From positions 62,001 through 126,000 of the forward strand of contig CAJNOL010000443.1 of the NCBI GenBank assembly GCA_905250125.1: DNA of 64,000 nt, given 5' to 3'. The first letter of the stretch is position 1; every line of letters starts with the position of its first letter. The notes beneath the pieces were generated by a model. That model searched no databases and was not told where the DNA came from. It saw only the letters and a program-made list of their open reading frames with translations. The position numbers and the translations under genes were made by a program. This DNA comes from Rotaria sordida (taxonomy: Eukaryota; Rotifera; Eurotatoria; Philodinida; Philodinidae). Shown one piece after another: positions 29,453 through 42,093 of the stretch.

Positions 29453-30472
29453 TTAATTAGAATGATTTGTATCGATAATAGATGATTGAGTCTCGTTTGA
29501 TTGTTCATTGTCAATGACTGAAGATGGTTGAAAAAAGTTGTTTTGACGAATTTTTCGAGTTAAAATTTTAATTGTTAATGGAACGATATTATTTGTTTGA
29601 AGTAAAGCTTCTTTAATATCTTCATCAGTAAATAATTGCATTAAATCTCCATGTATTGAACGTCGTTTAACAAGATTTTTGAATTTATTTTCATCAATTT
29701 GATTAGCTCGAGGTATTTGTTTTAACAAATTATAAAATTGTTGATCAGTATTTTTTTCAGTTTTTTCTTTCCAATGTGAAAAAGCTTGAATAATAGTAAA
29801 GATTTTTTTATTTGAAATTCCTTCATGATAATCAATATTATAAATAGTTTTATCTTTATTTAATGCATATTCTGTTATAATATGACAATTACATACTTCT
29901 AAATAATATCCATCTGGATCATTAAAGAAATATTGATAAATAAGTGTTTTATTTTTAGATTTTGATTTATTTATATTAGGTATTAATAGACTTTGACGAA
30001 CATCAATATTTAATTGACGTAATTTGTTAACAAGTTTATTGATATCTAATGTTTCGAATGCAATATGTGAAACATGAATATCATCTATATTTGGTACAGT
30101 AGGTATACCTTTTATTAAATGAAGTTCAATATTACCCATTGTTAACCAAGCACCATGACGATCGAATGTGGGTCGACGAACTTGTTGAAATCCTAATATA
30201 TCAACATAAAAACTAATTGATCGACCAACATCAGATACAGTTATTGCTATATGATTAACTTTTACGATAAGATCACCTAAACCACGTCGTTCTTCTAATG
30301 GATTCCAATGTAAAGATTGACTATATTTAATAGTTGATATCATTGAATTTAATTTCTCTTGTTTTTCTTTACATTGACGCCATTCAAATAATATCCATAA
30401 TGATAAAAATCCAATAACAAAACCAAAAAGACCAGAAATAATATCAAATTTTAGCAAATTTAAAGTCATCAT
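29453..30472 (-). CDS. Membrane-anchored VOC (glyoxalase/bleomycin-resistance fold) protein
   Basis: Single exon, 339 residues. Residues about 11-30 form a hydrophobic N-terminal segment (FGFVIGFLSLWILFEW) followed by basic residues, so a signal anchor is likely. Residues 70-195 are a vicinal oxygen chelate domain in two half-repeats: VNHIAITVSDVGRSISFYVD with GNIELHL, then VSHIAFETLDINKLV with NDPDGYYLEV. The likely metal ligands are His74, Glu116, His136 and Glu192, the usual H-E-H-E set. The remaining ~140 residues (RANQIDENKFKNLVKR and on) are an extension I do not recognise, ending in a polar Ser/Asn-rich tail. The substrate is unknown; glyoxalase I-like or dioxygenase-like activities are both possible. 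Confidence 0.85.
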   Translation of the reverse strand: MMTLNLLKFDIISGLFGFVIGFLSLWILFEWRQCKEKQEKLNSMISTIKYSQSLHWNPLEERRGLGDLIVKVNHIAITVSDVGRSISFYVDILGFQQVRRPTFDRHGAWLTMGNIELHLIKGIPTVPNIDDIHVSHIAFETLDINKLVNKLRQLNIDVRQSLLIPNINKSKSKNKTLIYQYFFNDPDGYYLEVCNCHIITEYALNKDKTIYNIDYHEGISNKKIFTIIQAFSHWKEKTEKNTDQQFYNLLKQIPRANQIDENKFKNLVKRRSIHGDLMQLFTDEDIKEALLQTNNIVPLTIKILTRKIRQNNFFQPSSVIDNEQSNETQSSIIDTNHSN

Positions 30473-32730
30473 TTAAAGTTTATTCTTAAAAGAAAAATTT
30501 TTTTTTTTTAAATAAACACATAATCATATTTTAAAAATATCAATCGGACAGAAAAAACAAAGTAGATCTTATTTACATTTCTCCAAATAATTGTTTCATA
30601 AGTCTTAGTCAACAATTTTAAAATAGTTTACATCGAATCGCAAAAAAAAAACTTCACATTAAATCAAAACTCGAATGATTCTCTTCTATCAAAATAACGT
30701 ACGTGTTTTTTTTTGCTTCTCTTTAAAATACGATGTCCAATCGAAATAAATGGAAACCAAGTCAATCTATTCATCTATATGATATGTTCTACTATAACCT
30801 CTTCAATTCGACTATGTTTTGTTTGAAGACAAACTCAACTTAAAAGATTATCAAAAGGATTTTAAAAATATTTTTAAATAGGTCTATAAGGATAATTTTC
30901 ATAATTATTTATTCAGTTAATATCAACGCTAGAATAACAGAGAGAAACTATACTTTTTTTCTCTTTTTCTATCGTTTCGTTCTTTATGCACTTAACATAC
31001 ACTTCTTTTTCCCTTTTATATTTCTATTCACTTGGCATTGAATTATGTCTTGTACTTGATAACCTTGGACAGAATAAGGAAGAGTCAAAGCATAGAACGA
31101 TGAATTTCACAGATATATAAGAAAAACAATTTCAAAAGAATTTTTCTTTATAGAAAGTTTTAATGTCCTGCATGAATTCGTTGATTTAACCATAAAGAAT
31201 TCATTTTAATACGGTTAAACTTACGTTATAGTAAAAACTAGATTGAATACTACTATTTATGAAATGATCTTCTATCTTCTATCTATGATTCAACATAAAG
31301 ATAAGTTTGAATTAGTTGAAAAATTCATCTGACATGAAAAAGATTAGTGTAACTGATAATGATGATAACTATTCAAATGACACAGTCGTTAGACAGCAAA
31401 AGATTTTATCTGATTTTTTTATTGGAAAATAATTGGCCATCAATTAACATTGAACACTGAACTTTGTTTTTCCGTTTGATAATCAACGAGCTGATAAAGC
31501 GGTTAATAACAACAGTTTGATTCTATATACTTTGTATAGATTTTAATAAAACTTGGATTTTTTCTTTGACTTAAATTGACTAATATAATATAATTTGTTG
31601 AGTCTCAATAGTAAGATAGAGAGAGTTGAGAATATTAATAGTTTATTTTATGCTTCATCCTCGATAATATTAGTGGTACTTCTATCGATGACTTACTTTA
31701 TTTTACATTCGTCAATGATTTATCAAAATGTAAGATCAAATTAATAAATAATCGAAGTATTCAACATGAATTCACTTATGACGAAGGAAAAGAGAAAATA
31801 GTATTTTTAATATTACTGTTGTCCTTATCGAATAGCAGTACATTTTCATCTATAGTCGAGTTTTACTACAAGTTATTTGTCCATCCAATCAATTAAGTTT
31901 CTCTTTTCTTTATAATAATATGCAGAAATTCTAACAATTATCAATAAAAATTTCCAAAACTATTTTATATTTTCTCTCACTTTGAAATCCAAGTGGTGTA
32001 AAACTATTTATATATGTTGAACTAAACAATATATTTGTCACATCAGTTTTACTTTTATTCTAGTAATTTTATTTTTCAAGAATATTCTAAATAACTGGAT
32101 ACAATCAAATGTCTTATAATTATATATTTAATATTATTAAATTCTATTAAATTAACTTGAAAGTATTATTTTTATTGTCAATCTAAGGGAGATCTTTCGA
32201 GTTCTTTTTTTCATCAGAATCTGAATTTTCTTTTTTATTCCTAATCATAAAAACCTTTTCTTAATTTTGTTTTTGTTCATCTCGAGACTTCATTGACTAC
32301 TGAAGACAGATATTGTGTGAAATTTTCTCGTTTTTCTTCTTTCAGATTGACTTAGTACATCTTTTCATCAACTTGGCATAAATATAGACAAGAAAAGAAA
32401 AAGAATTTTATAAGATTAAATAGATGATTGTCTTGAACGTTTTGTCTATAACAGTTTAAGAAAAATGTCTATTCGAATCGTTTAGATTTTAATGCCTTAG
32501 TCAATATTTTATTTTGTCAAGAAAGTCGAAATATTTATTGCGGGGTGTGAGTGTGAGTCTGGATGAAGAAAAGATCCAGCAACATCCACACCCACACCCT
32601 ATTCATTTATCTTATTTTTGTTGCTCATGAAAAAAAAAGATCTATAAATTGATATGAAAAAAATCCATGTTTTTTAATTATTTTTGCTTTATTATTTAAT
32701 TATTATATTTAGAAAAACAACAGATTTTAT
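30473..32730. other. Intergenic region, AT-rich, small GT hairpin at 32.5 kb
   Basis: No gene recognised. It contains only the GGTGTGAGTGTGAG/CACACCCACACC hairpin (32544-32601) and simple A/T tracts. Confidence 0.6.
32544..32601. repeat. Small GT-rich hairpin (GGGTGTGAG...CACCC)
   Basis: GGGGTGTGAGTGTGAGTCTG and, about 20 bp on, ATCCACACCCACACCCT form a stem. The right arm contains CCACACCCACACCC, the complement of GGGTGTGGGTGTGG. It has the same layout as 13313-13367. Confidence 0.55.
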
Positions 32731-34117
<1,387 letters not shown>

Positions 34118-34557
34118 ATGTAAAGTAATAACTTTCTAAAACTTTAGACTTAGTAATCAAGACCACATAGTGATAAGTTTTTAAAAAAATATTTTATTGT
34201 CCGCGTACTTTTCTATCTACTCAAATGGCTTCACATGTTCATTTATGCCTACCTCTCATAGGGTATAAATTGATAGAGATAACAATAAGAATAAAAGATT
34301 AAGAAATGAAAATAAAAGAAAGAAGACCGTTCTTATCAATATAAAAGTAGACAGCAAATTGTTGTATGATAAACGAAAAGCAGGTGAATGACGATGAGTT
34401 GCCGACTTGCGAATTTTATCTTTATGCACAGAAAATTATTTTTAAAATAAGTTCTCATTCAAAATCTAAGTATTTAACTAATATCATTGTCACATATTTA
34501 ACACATTATTTGAAATTGTAATCATAGCAAATATTATATATTTGATTCAATATATAG

Positions 34558-35893
34558 TATGTTATGGTCAAATTCTGAATTTGTCCAGGCAAAATTGGAA
34601 TTCTAATTCTGACCGAACAAAAGTAGAATTCCAGTTTTGTCCAGATGAAATTAGAATTGGACTAGAAGTAAATTGATCAAGTTAAAAAAAGTTAGAGTTT
34701 GAAAAAATAAAGAGTTTCTTTTTTATTTCACACAGTATTGTTGTTATCAAACAAGTTACAGTTAATATTATTTTAATCTGTTCACTCATATTTTTACAAG
34801 ATCATGGTTTAGAATTATACCAGATTTGAGGAAATTTGCCGTTTGCTCTTCTATTTATTCGTGGAAGAAAATAGTGCAAAGACGAAAGAAGAAAAAGAGA
34901 GCGGATCAAAAGTCGCTCAATTTCATCAAAACGAAATTTTGTTTTACTCAATACAAATAAATTTTGATGAAAACATGCCAGACGGTTTAGCATTCTGTAA
35001 TGGCAAACATTTAATGATATCGCCATAAACATCACGTTTAATGACGCTTTTCTTTCGAAAGGACACAGATGAATTCGATAGAAAAAATCGGTCTATTTGA
35101 AAACTAACAGTGTTACACATCATATACACTTTCAAAGGTAACTAACTCCACTATTTCAAAACATCACTTTGTCTATGCTGACAGTGGATGTCTCGGATGA
35201 TTCACTTTTATACACAACGGAGAATGATTGACTATTGTATAGGATAGTATATGGAGCTGTTTTGCCTCAGAGTAGTTGATAGGCAGTCTGTTCGTTAGGA
35301 AACAATCTTACTATACTGCGCAATAAAATAGCTGAGCCCTCTCGATTGTGTATATCGTTGCGTCAGTGTGACAGTCCATTGTAGATAAGGATAAGATGGT
35401 ATCTTGAAAAAGTGCACCGTATTACCTTTGAAATTATATATGACAAGTAATACTTTCTTTAAGCTTTCAAATAGAGTCAATTTTGCTAGCAAACTCAACC
35501 TCGTCCTTTTACACTCAAGGAACCATATATTTATCTAATGTTTCGTACAAAAAAAGCTTTTGACTATTATCTATATACGTAGTTGTCGTTTTTAAAGTTA
35601 CCAGTTTTTTTTATTGACGCTGTAACCCGCACAATCCTATATATATTGTTGGATGACACGACTAGATATTCCTCGAATATTTTACACATTTCTTTTGTTC
35701 TGCTCTGTGGAACAGAATAGTTGGTTATCTTTCTTGATATTTTTTTTTCCGATGCAAAATGTGTCAAATTATTGCTAGCCCGATTCTAAAATCGTCCAAA
35801 CAAAACTGGAATTCCAATTTTCTCCAAAGACAGTTTGGTCAAAATTCGAATTTCAATTTTGTCCGAACAAATTCAGAATCTGGCCGTAACATA
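34558..35893. mobile_element. Non-autonomous DNA element with ~110 bp terminal inverted repeats
   Basis: The left end reads TATGTTATGGTCAAATTCTG; the right end, read on the other strand, is TATGTTACGGCCAGATTCTG. Similarity continues for about 110 bp through AATTTGTCCAGGCAAAATTG (left) and AATTTGTTCGGACAAAATTG (right). The ~1.1 kb interior has only short frames, none resembling a transposase. A weaker inverted pair (around CAAAGGTAAC at 35.13 kb and TTACCTTTG at 35.42 kb) suggests the interior is itself partly foldback. No clear target-site duplication beyond TA can be read. Confidence 0.72.
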
Positions 35894-35919
35894 TATGTAG
35901 TTAGAGTTGTAAGCCGTAC

Positions 35920-36185
35920 AGGTGAGCCGCTGCCACGCCAATTTTTTTTGAAAAATAAGCTGTTACCGCCACAGAATCGTAGATACTTTTAAGAATTTTT
36001 TAGGAGCTGCCGTCACGAACGGAAATTTTTGATAATAGTATAAGGCGTCGCCGCCGTTGACATCGATACATATGCGATAGATCATTTTTCCGTCTTTTAA
36101 GAGCAAAAACGTGTTTTTTTGGCCGTCAAAGCCGTCGGTGCTGGTATAAAAAAAACATAAAGTCTAGTAGGGACCGCCGCTGTTT
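35920..36185. repeat. GC-cluster patch (CCGCCG/GCCGTC motifs at ~40-75 bp spacing)
   Basis: In otherwise AT-rich DNA, short GC-rich words recur: GTGAGCCGCTGCCACGCC, TTACCGCCACAG, GGAGCTGCCGTCACG, GGCGTCGCCGCCGTTGAC, GGCCGTCAAAGCCGTCGG and GGGACCGCCGCTG. They are separated by T- or A-rich spacers. A similar word (GCAGCGTTGACGCCGTTG) occurs at about 369-386. No open frame spans it. Confidence 0.5.
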
Positions 36186-37332
36186 GATCCTTCGGCTCAC
36201 ATCTCTATATATAGTCCCCAACTTCTCACTGAGTTGGTTAACTATTAATTCATGTTTTATTGTATGTGATGTATGTCGTTACAAAGGCCGAACTTATTTT
36301 TACATATAGACACAATTTTAAAAACATAAGGGCACAATAAAACTTAAAAACTCAATTTTATGCTCGAAAGTTGTTGTAATACACGTTATTAGTACTTCGT
36401 GATTATTTTTATCTTGCTTTCACCTCCATAATCCGCATATCCAATTGTGAGGAATTTCGCCATTTGAATTTTGACAGTTCGACCTATTTCTACCGGTATA
36501 TCGCAATAATAAAAGGCAATGAAAACTCTGGTTGATCTATGAGCCACAGTAGAATGAATCGAGAAAATCGAAGGAATTCTATCGTTTTGACAATGTTTTT
36601 ATTGCCGAAAACCCGTTTTATCATATATCTTTCGGTTTTGTGAAAAATTGCATGATGTACCTTCTGGAAAAGCATACGTCGAAATGGCAAAGTATAGCAG
36701 AAATATTGCGCAGATATTGAGAGGCTTATTTATTCTGCTGAACTCCATATTAGAGGATGCAAAATTATCCAAATCCCTCATGACACGTTCAAGCAAGATT
36801 GAAACGTGTCTTAGCTCCTTACAGTTGCTTTGAAGTTTGCCATCACTTTTAGAAGAGTCGAAACATTCTATGGCAACTTAATCTTATCATTATTCTAGAA
36901 AAGACACTGAAACAAAATCGTAACTTATAGCACTTATGAGATTTTGAAAACTTTATTGTATTTTACATGATATAGTACAATTGCTGAGTCTGTAAAATCT
37001 TAAACATTTTGATGAAAGAAAACATATTATCTGCCCGCTCAACAGTCCCCCATGCTTTTATTTCATGCACAACTATTTGTATAGATTTTGCTATGTTCAT
37101 TGTTGGAAAATATTGACATTGAAGATTGCTGACGTTTGTATTTATCATATGACGATTATTTAATAAACGAAATTATACTCTTCATGTATTATTTTCCTTG
37201 TTACCTTGTTTTGCTAGTGGTCGTCTTACTTTGCGACGTATGGGCAAAAGGGATAGAAGTAGACATAGGAACATATGTATGAATATAGCATTATATACAT
37301 AGATATAGGGGATACACATAAACAGAGACGAA

Positions 37333-37860
37333 TATATATATATATATCAGCATCCAAACTGAATTTGTGTCCAATTCTAGAATGCTTTAAGTGAATCTCG
37401 AATCCAAGAATGGACGCGTCCAATGTCGAATCGAGGAAGAAGTTTTCGTTAAAACATCCTTTAGTCTCTTAATAGATCCGAGATTCAAATTCTTATTGAT
37501 AAGCTGTGTTGAAACAATATCATTTGAGGTAATACAATTGTCGATAAAGAAATTAAATTAAAATTCGTCATGTTATGAATAATTTTCTACAGAAGAACAG
37601 GTTTGATGGAAAATTACCCATTAGTATTTGAGTTCGAATTTAGTTTCTTCATTGGTGATTGCAATGTCTGAAATGCCATTGTTTCAACACAGCTCGCCAA
37701 CAAGAGCTCGAATCTGATATCTGTGTCAAGATTAATGGAGGTTTTAACGGAAACTTCTTCGTCGATTCGACATCGGATACTTTAGTTCTTGGATTTAAGA
37801 TTTGCCTAGACCAATATGAGATTGGACATAAACTTAGTTTGGACACTGATACATATATAG
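37333..37860. mobile_element. Foldback element, arms ~200 bp
   Basis: The left arm, about 37333-37531, includes GTCCAATTCTAG, CGAATCCAAGAATGG, AATGTCGAATCGAGGAAGAA and AGCTGTGTTGAAACAAT. The right arm, about 37664-37860, is its reverse complement: ATTGTTTCAACACAGCT, TTCTTCGTCGATTCGACATC, TTCTTGGATTTAAG and TTGGACATAAACTT. The loop is about 130 bp. Arms differ by substitutions and short indels. No coding capacity. Confidence 0.72.
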
Positions 37861-38723
37861 AGGGTTGACATAGATATAGTGAGTTAGAATTAGGTATAAG
37901 GATTAGAGATCGCTATAGGCGGTAGACTTAAGTACTGAGTGCTGAGATATAAATATAGATGGCTAAGCATAGGTAATGAGGAATATGCACAGACTGAGCG
38001 GTATTGTATTGTATTACACGCAGTATGAAATTTCGATTAAGAGACCTTGTTTGAAGACAAGTCAGAACAGTATTCTACATGACTTCATAAAGGCTTCGAA
38101 CTCATTTCAATTCTCAAAATTCTTGTTAGATTCTATAAGATACTAGTTGTTTTTATTGTATGTCTACCAATTCCAGAAGTTTCGACTCCTTGGCAGCAAA
38201 GAAATCATTCTGTGTTCATTTTCAAATCGTATGAGACCACTTGACATTCAAGATGTCTTTTGAGATCTTTAGAAAGGTGAAACCATGTTATAGTAGTTCT
38301 ATTTCTCTCGATATTGGTTTTGATTTGTCATTTTGCTTTCTTGATAAAATGACAGAAGAAAAGAAACATTCTCTCTTTAAATCGGCGAGTTACTATTCAA
38401 ATATTATTTTAATAAATACATCATCAGGGACGTGTATGTATTTACTTTTTGATCAAATACAAAACTGTATCTCGCTGCATGCAACTATTGTCATCAGCAA
38501 TAACGAAATAACCCATTTTTGTCCTCGAATAACTATTTTCAAAAAAAAAGAAAATGAAAGTAAAGTTACTACGTAGTAGCACAAACGATTCAAAATTGAG
38601 TCCTTGTTAACAACTTCTCGAGCTTCTTCATCCAATTATATATAAACTCAAAACAAATCGATTCCTTTTTTATTTTACTTCATTACTTCACGTAGATACT
38701 TCTGGAAGAAGCAAAAGTCAGAA

Positions 38724-39235
38724 ATGAATGTACTCATCTTTTTGTCTCTGAGTATTTGGAGCAAGTGTTTCTTTCATTTGAGTGATATATACATCCGATA
38801 ATCTCTATCTGTCTAGCATTGATCTCCGTCACAGATGGCTTAAATTGTATTGTGTGTTCAAGTGGAACTAATTCGGCCTGTGAAGATCCTTCTCATATAG
38901 ATGCATCAACGTTAAGTAGTTTATCACAGTCAGGCTATGTTTCTTGTCTTGTTAGTGACAATTCCTACACTATGTTCTTCATTTTTTTAATGTTGTTTTT
39001 TATCAATTAGAGATCATCGTATCAGGTGGTATTGAGTTACTCCTCGCAATGGATAATAGTTCGTGAGGGCTCACATCGCAGTTGCGTCTCGGCTACAAGC
39101 ATTGGCTCAGTTGGAACGCAGTACTGTTGTTCAGATAAAGACAATTGCAATGGAGCAACGGTTCATTGTACATCGATCTTTGTTGGCATGTTGCTTATAA
39201 TTATTTCTTTGTTTCCCAAGCAATTACTTCTGTGA
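38724..39235 (+). CDS. Ly6/uPAR-like (three-finger fold) GPI-anchored surface protein
   Basis: Small secreted protein of the Ly6 superfamily, probably tethered to the outer membrane face. Exons are 38724-38751, 38817-38950 and 39011-39235, with introns of 65 and 60 bp, GT-AG and consistent in phase. The spliced N-terminus MNVLIFLSLTLISVTDG is a good signal peptide ending just before LNCIVC, where the mature domain opens. The cysteine pattern C-x2-C near the start and CCSDKDNCN at the end is the Ly6 signature. The C-terminus (VHCTSIFVGMLLIIISLF) is a hydrophobic tail typical of GPI addition. The total is about 128 residues. The ligand and role cannot be inferred. Exon 1 is short, and its joint is chosen because it alone gives a signal peptide with a normal-size intron. 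Confidence 0.82.
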
Positions 39236-42093
39236 TGAACAGTCAATGGCTTGTCATATTTGACAAAGATACTTTCAAAAATTCACTTTCTCCATTACCT
39301 CTTTCAGTTTGCATATCAAAAACTGTTTCCATCTTTTGTGCTTTTTTATTTCAAAAAAAGTTTTTCTTAAAAAAAAACCTTATTTAACTCGACAGTTTCA
39401 TTAAAGAAAAGTTGAATCCTTTCCGAATCCTGGTAATCACATGTAATACGTTAATAATAATCGACCATTACTACTGGATTATATGACTTCAGTACGTAGT
39501 GATACTTGACCATAATGTGTTCAGACTGGTGATACTTATATGGCAAATAGCTAAAACTGGATGATATTCAGATTGTTTTCGCTTAATTACACTTGTTTAT
39601 TAAACAAATCTCAGATATATCTTATATCAAAATATTTCGCTTGGTTCGTCCTTGCCAATTGATCACAAAGTCTATGTTTCGTTTTTTCATTGCAAAGGAC
39701 ATTCACATGCGAAATAAATTTCGATAATAATATTGAAATGTCATAATATAGGTAAACACAATAAAAATCAGGAACAAAGATCAAAACTGAATCAAATTGT
39801 TAAATGATTCTATTAGATTTAGCTGAGTTAAATTGTATAGAATTTGAATCTGATTCAGCCAATTTCATCGATCACTGATCTCTTCGTCAAAGTTCAAATA
39901 AGAGACGAAAGAAACTGATCCTGTGATACTTTTAAACACTATATCGACCTATTCTCGTAAATATTCTATTAGTCCGACATGAACTGATATTATTTCACAA
40001 AGACTTAATTTTTATCCTCGTTTTCTCAAACTGTCAGTTCGAGTTTAACGATTAAATGTACTGCATTTTCTAACACTTTTCTTTTCATATGTTCATCTAG
40101 ATTCATTGATTTTTAGAAACTTCGGTATTTTTTTGAGCGTAGCACCAATTTTTGTTAGTCTCAGCATTTATAATTCAGAAACACTTTCGTTCTTTATTTT
40201 CTATATAGTATAAGTTCTTTATTAGAGTCGTATCGTTCTATTCATCCTGGCTTCTATCTTGCATTCAAGAGCTGCAAAAATCTATATCTGGGTATGTTGT
40301 TCTTTGAATCGAAAACCATTGATTTCTTGAAAACCTTGCTTAACTTTTGAGAAAATTCTCCAGTTCATACACATTTGTCGTCGATGTATTATAGATCGTT
40401 TCGAAATTTGCGTCTTGCTTAGGCTAACAAAAAAAACGAGTCTCATCGATCGAATTTATTTTGCTTAGTTGACCATTTGTTAGTTTTGATGGATATGACT
40501 GAACAGAAAAAAAGAAAATTGAACTTGCCTTAACTCTCGTCCCAATTAATCTTCTCAAATTAACATAAAAAGAAGAACACAAAATAGCAATATATTCGCA
40601 GTCGGTCAGCACTTACCTCAGTTGATAGTTATAGCCACATTCCTCTCTATCTCACATGATTCTTCATGAAGCATAAACTTCCAAAAAAAATGCCGTCTTG
40701 TTTCTCACTTCAATTCTCAGAACTACATCATCAAATGTACTGTTCCTTCTACCGATTTCGAAGCTTGTTGTATCGTGAGCGAACTGAAAACATTCCAAAA
40801 CAAAACTATTTGGTCGCTAGAAAAACTCTCTCGAAATATCTAACTTTTATTTCAAAGAATATATTTCAGGTGAAACTTGGAAGATGTTGAGTGTAAAGAA
40901 CTCTCAAATACACTTGGCAATCGATGGAACGATAAAGAGTTTATTTCAAAAAGAGAGTTCGCATCGGATCATCTCATGAATGTTCGTTCGACAATGTTTC
41001 GAGAGATGTGACTTTTTGAGCTAACCAGTTCATCATTGGCAAAGTCAGGTTTTGCTGTTCATATAAATGTCAAACAAAACTTTTTATACAAATAAATGGC
41101 CGTTGAGCCTCTCTCAAAGTATCAGTCGATATTTTCAACTGACCACTCGACAGGTTTTATGATCAACAAATTAGTTTGATCTTTTCATTTTGTTCTTGCA
41201 TCTGTACTTCAACTTTCTAGCCATATATTTTCGTAAAACTCTTCGGAACTTGGGAGAGATGGATACCGTTGAGGTTCGATATTGGGGTGAGATCCAGTAT
41301 CAAAAGAAAGATACTCAAAGCATGTATGTATCGAATACCCTGAGGTAAAAGTTCGAGGATATCATGATTATCGATGAAAATCTCATCTAAAGACTTTTAC
41401 TATATCGACAGTAGTAATGATGATAGCAACATCATCCATATGTCAGAGAAATACTACATACAGAATAACTAAATGTTCAAGTAAAAAGTAACAAAAAAAT
41501 ACATAATTATTCAGAGTACAGAAAGCTCATAAGACATGGGAGAAATATGCTGCGAAAAAGCATCAAGTTGAAAGTAGAGGTTGAGGGGAAAGCTAAATAT
41601 CATTATGTAATATATAATGGGTATCACCGCCACTGACTTGTCTTGTTCAAAAGCGACATCTGAGCAGAGCATTATAATGGTATTCTTCAGTAAACCAATG
41701 AAATCGAATAATCAAGTACTGCTGCTATTTTTCTTTTTCTTTCTTTTTTTATCCTTTCGTCTTTCATTTTTATGTATTCGTTCTCTCTTCTCTACTTTCT
41801 TTCGGGATAGAGATTTTGATCTTCGCTCTACATCCTTCGACATACGTACCATTAAGGAATAAACGAACGATATTATTAAACGAGAGCAAGATATGCGTCA
41901 GCACCACCTACTTATTTGTTTTCCTGTAATACAAATATAATGAGATAAAGGCAAGAACAAGAGAAAAAAGGATATCGTACGTATCGTATGACTAGAGGTG
42001 TACGTGTTGTCCATTAAATACTGACGAAAATTGCGTGCTTATAATTTATTACTTCTACTATTCATGTTGTGAAACAAAAAAATTACGAAAACA
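39236..42093. other. Intergenic region, no gene recognised
   Basis: Somewhat less AT-biased than other gaps, but no frame shows a family motif or pairs with a neighbour through splice sites. A pyrimidine-rich run at about 41730-41790 is low-complexity. Confidence 0.55.

Larger units (their letters stand above)
34118..38723. other. Repeat-rich intergenic region
   Basis: No gene recognised. It holds a ~1.34 kb element with terminal inverted repeats (34558-35893), a GC-cluster patch immediately after it (35920-36185), and a ~0.53 kb foldback (37333-37860). The many short open frames on both strands here lack family features, including 38241-38576 just upstream of the Ly6-like gene. Confidence 0.6.

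Noticed and set aside
38241..38576. 111-codon plus frame upstream of the Ly6-like gene
   Set aside because: No motif, and no splice link to the Ly6 signal-peptide exon, which has its own start.
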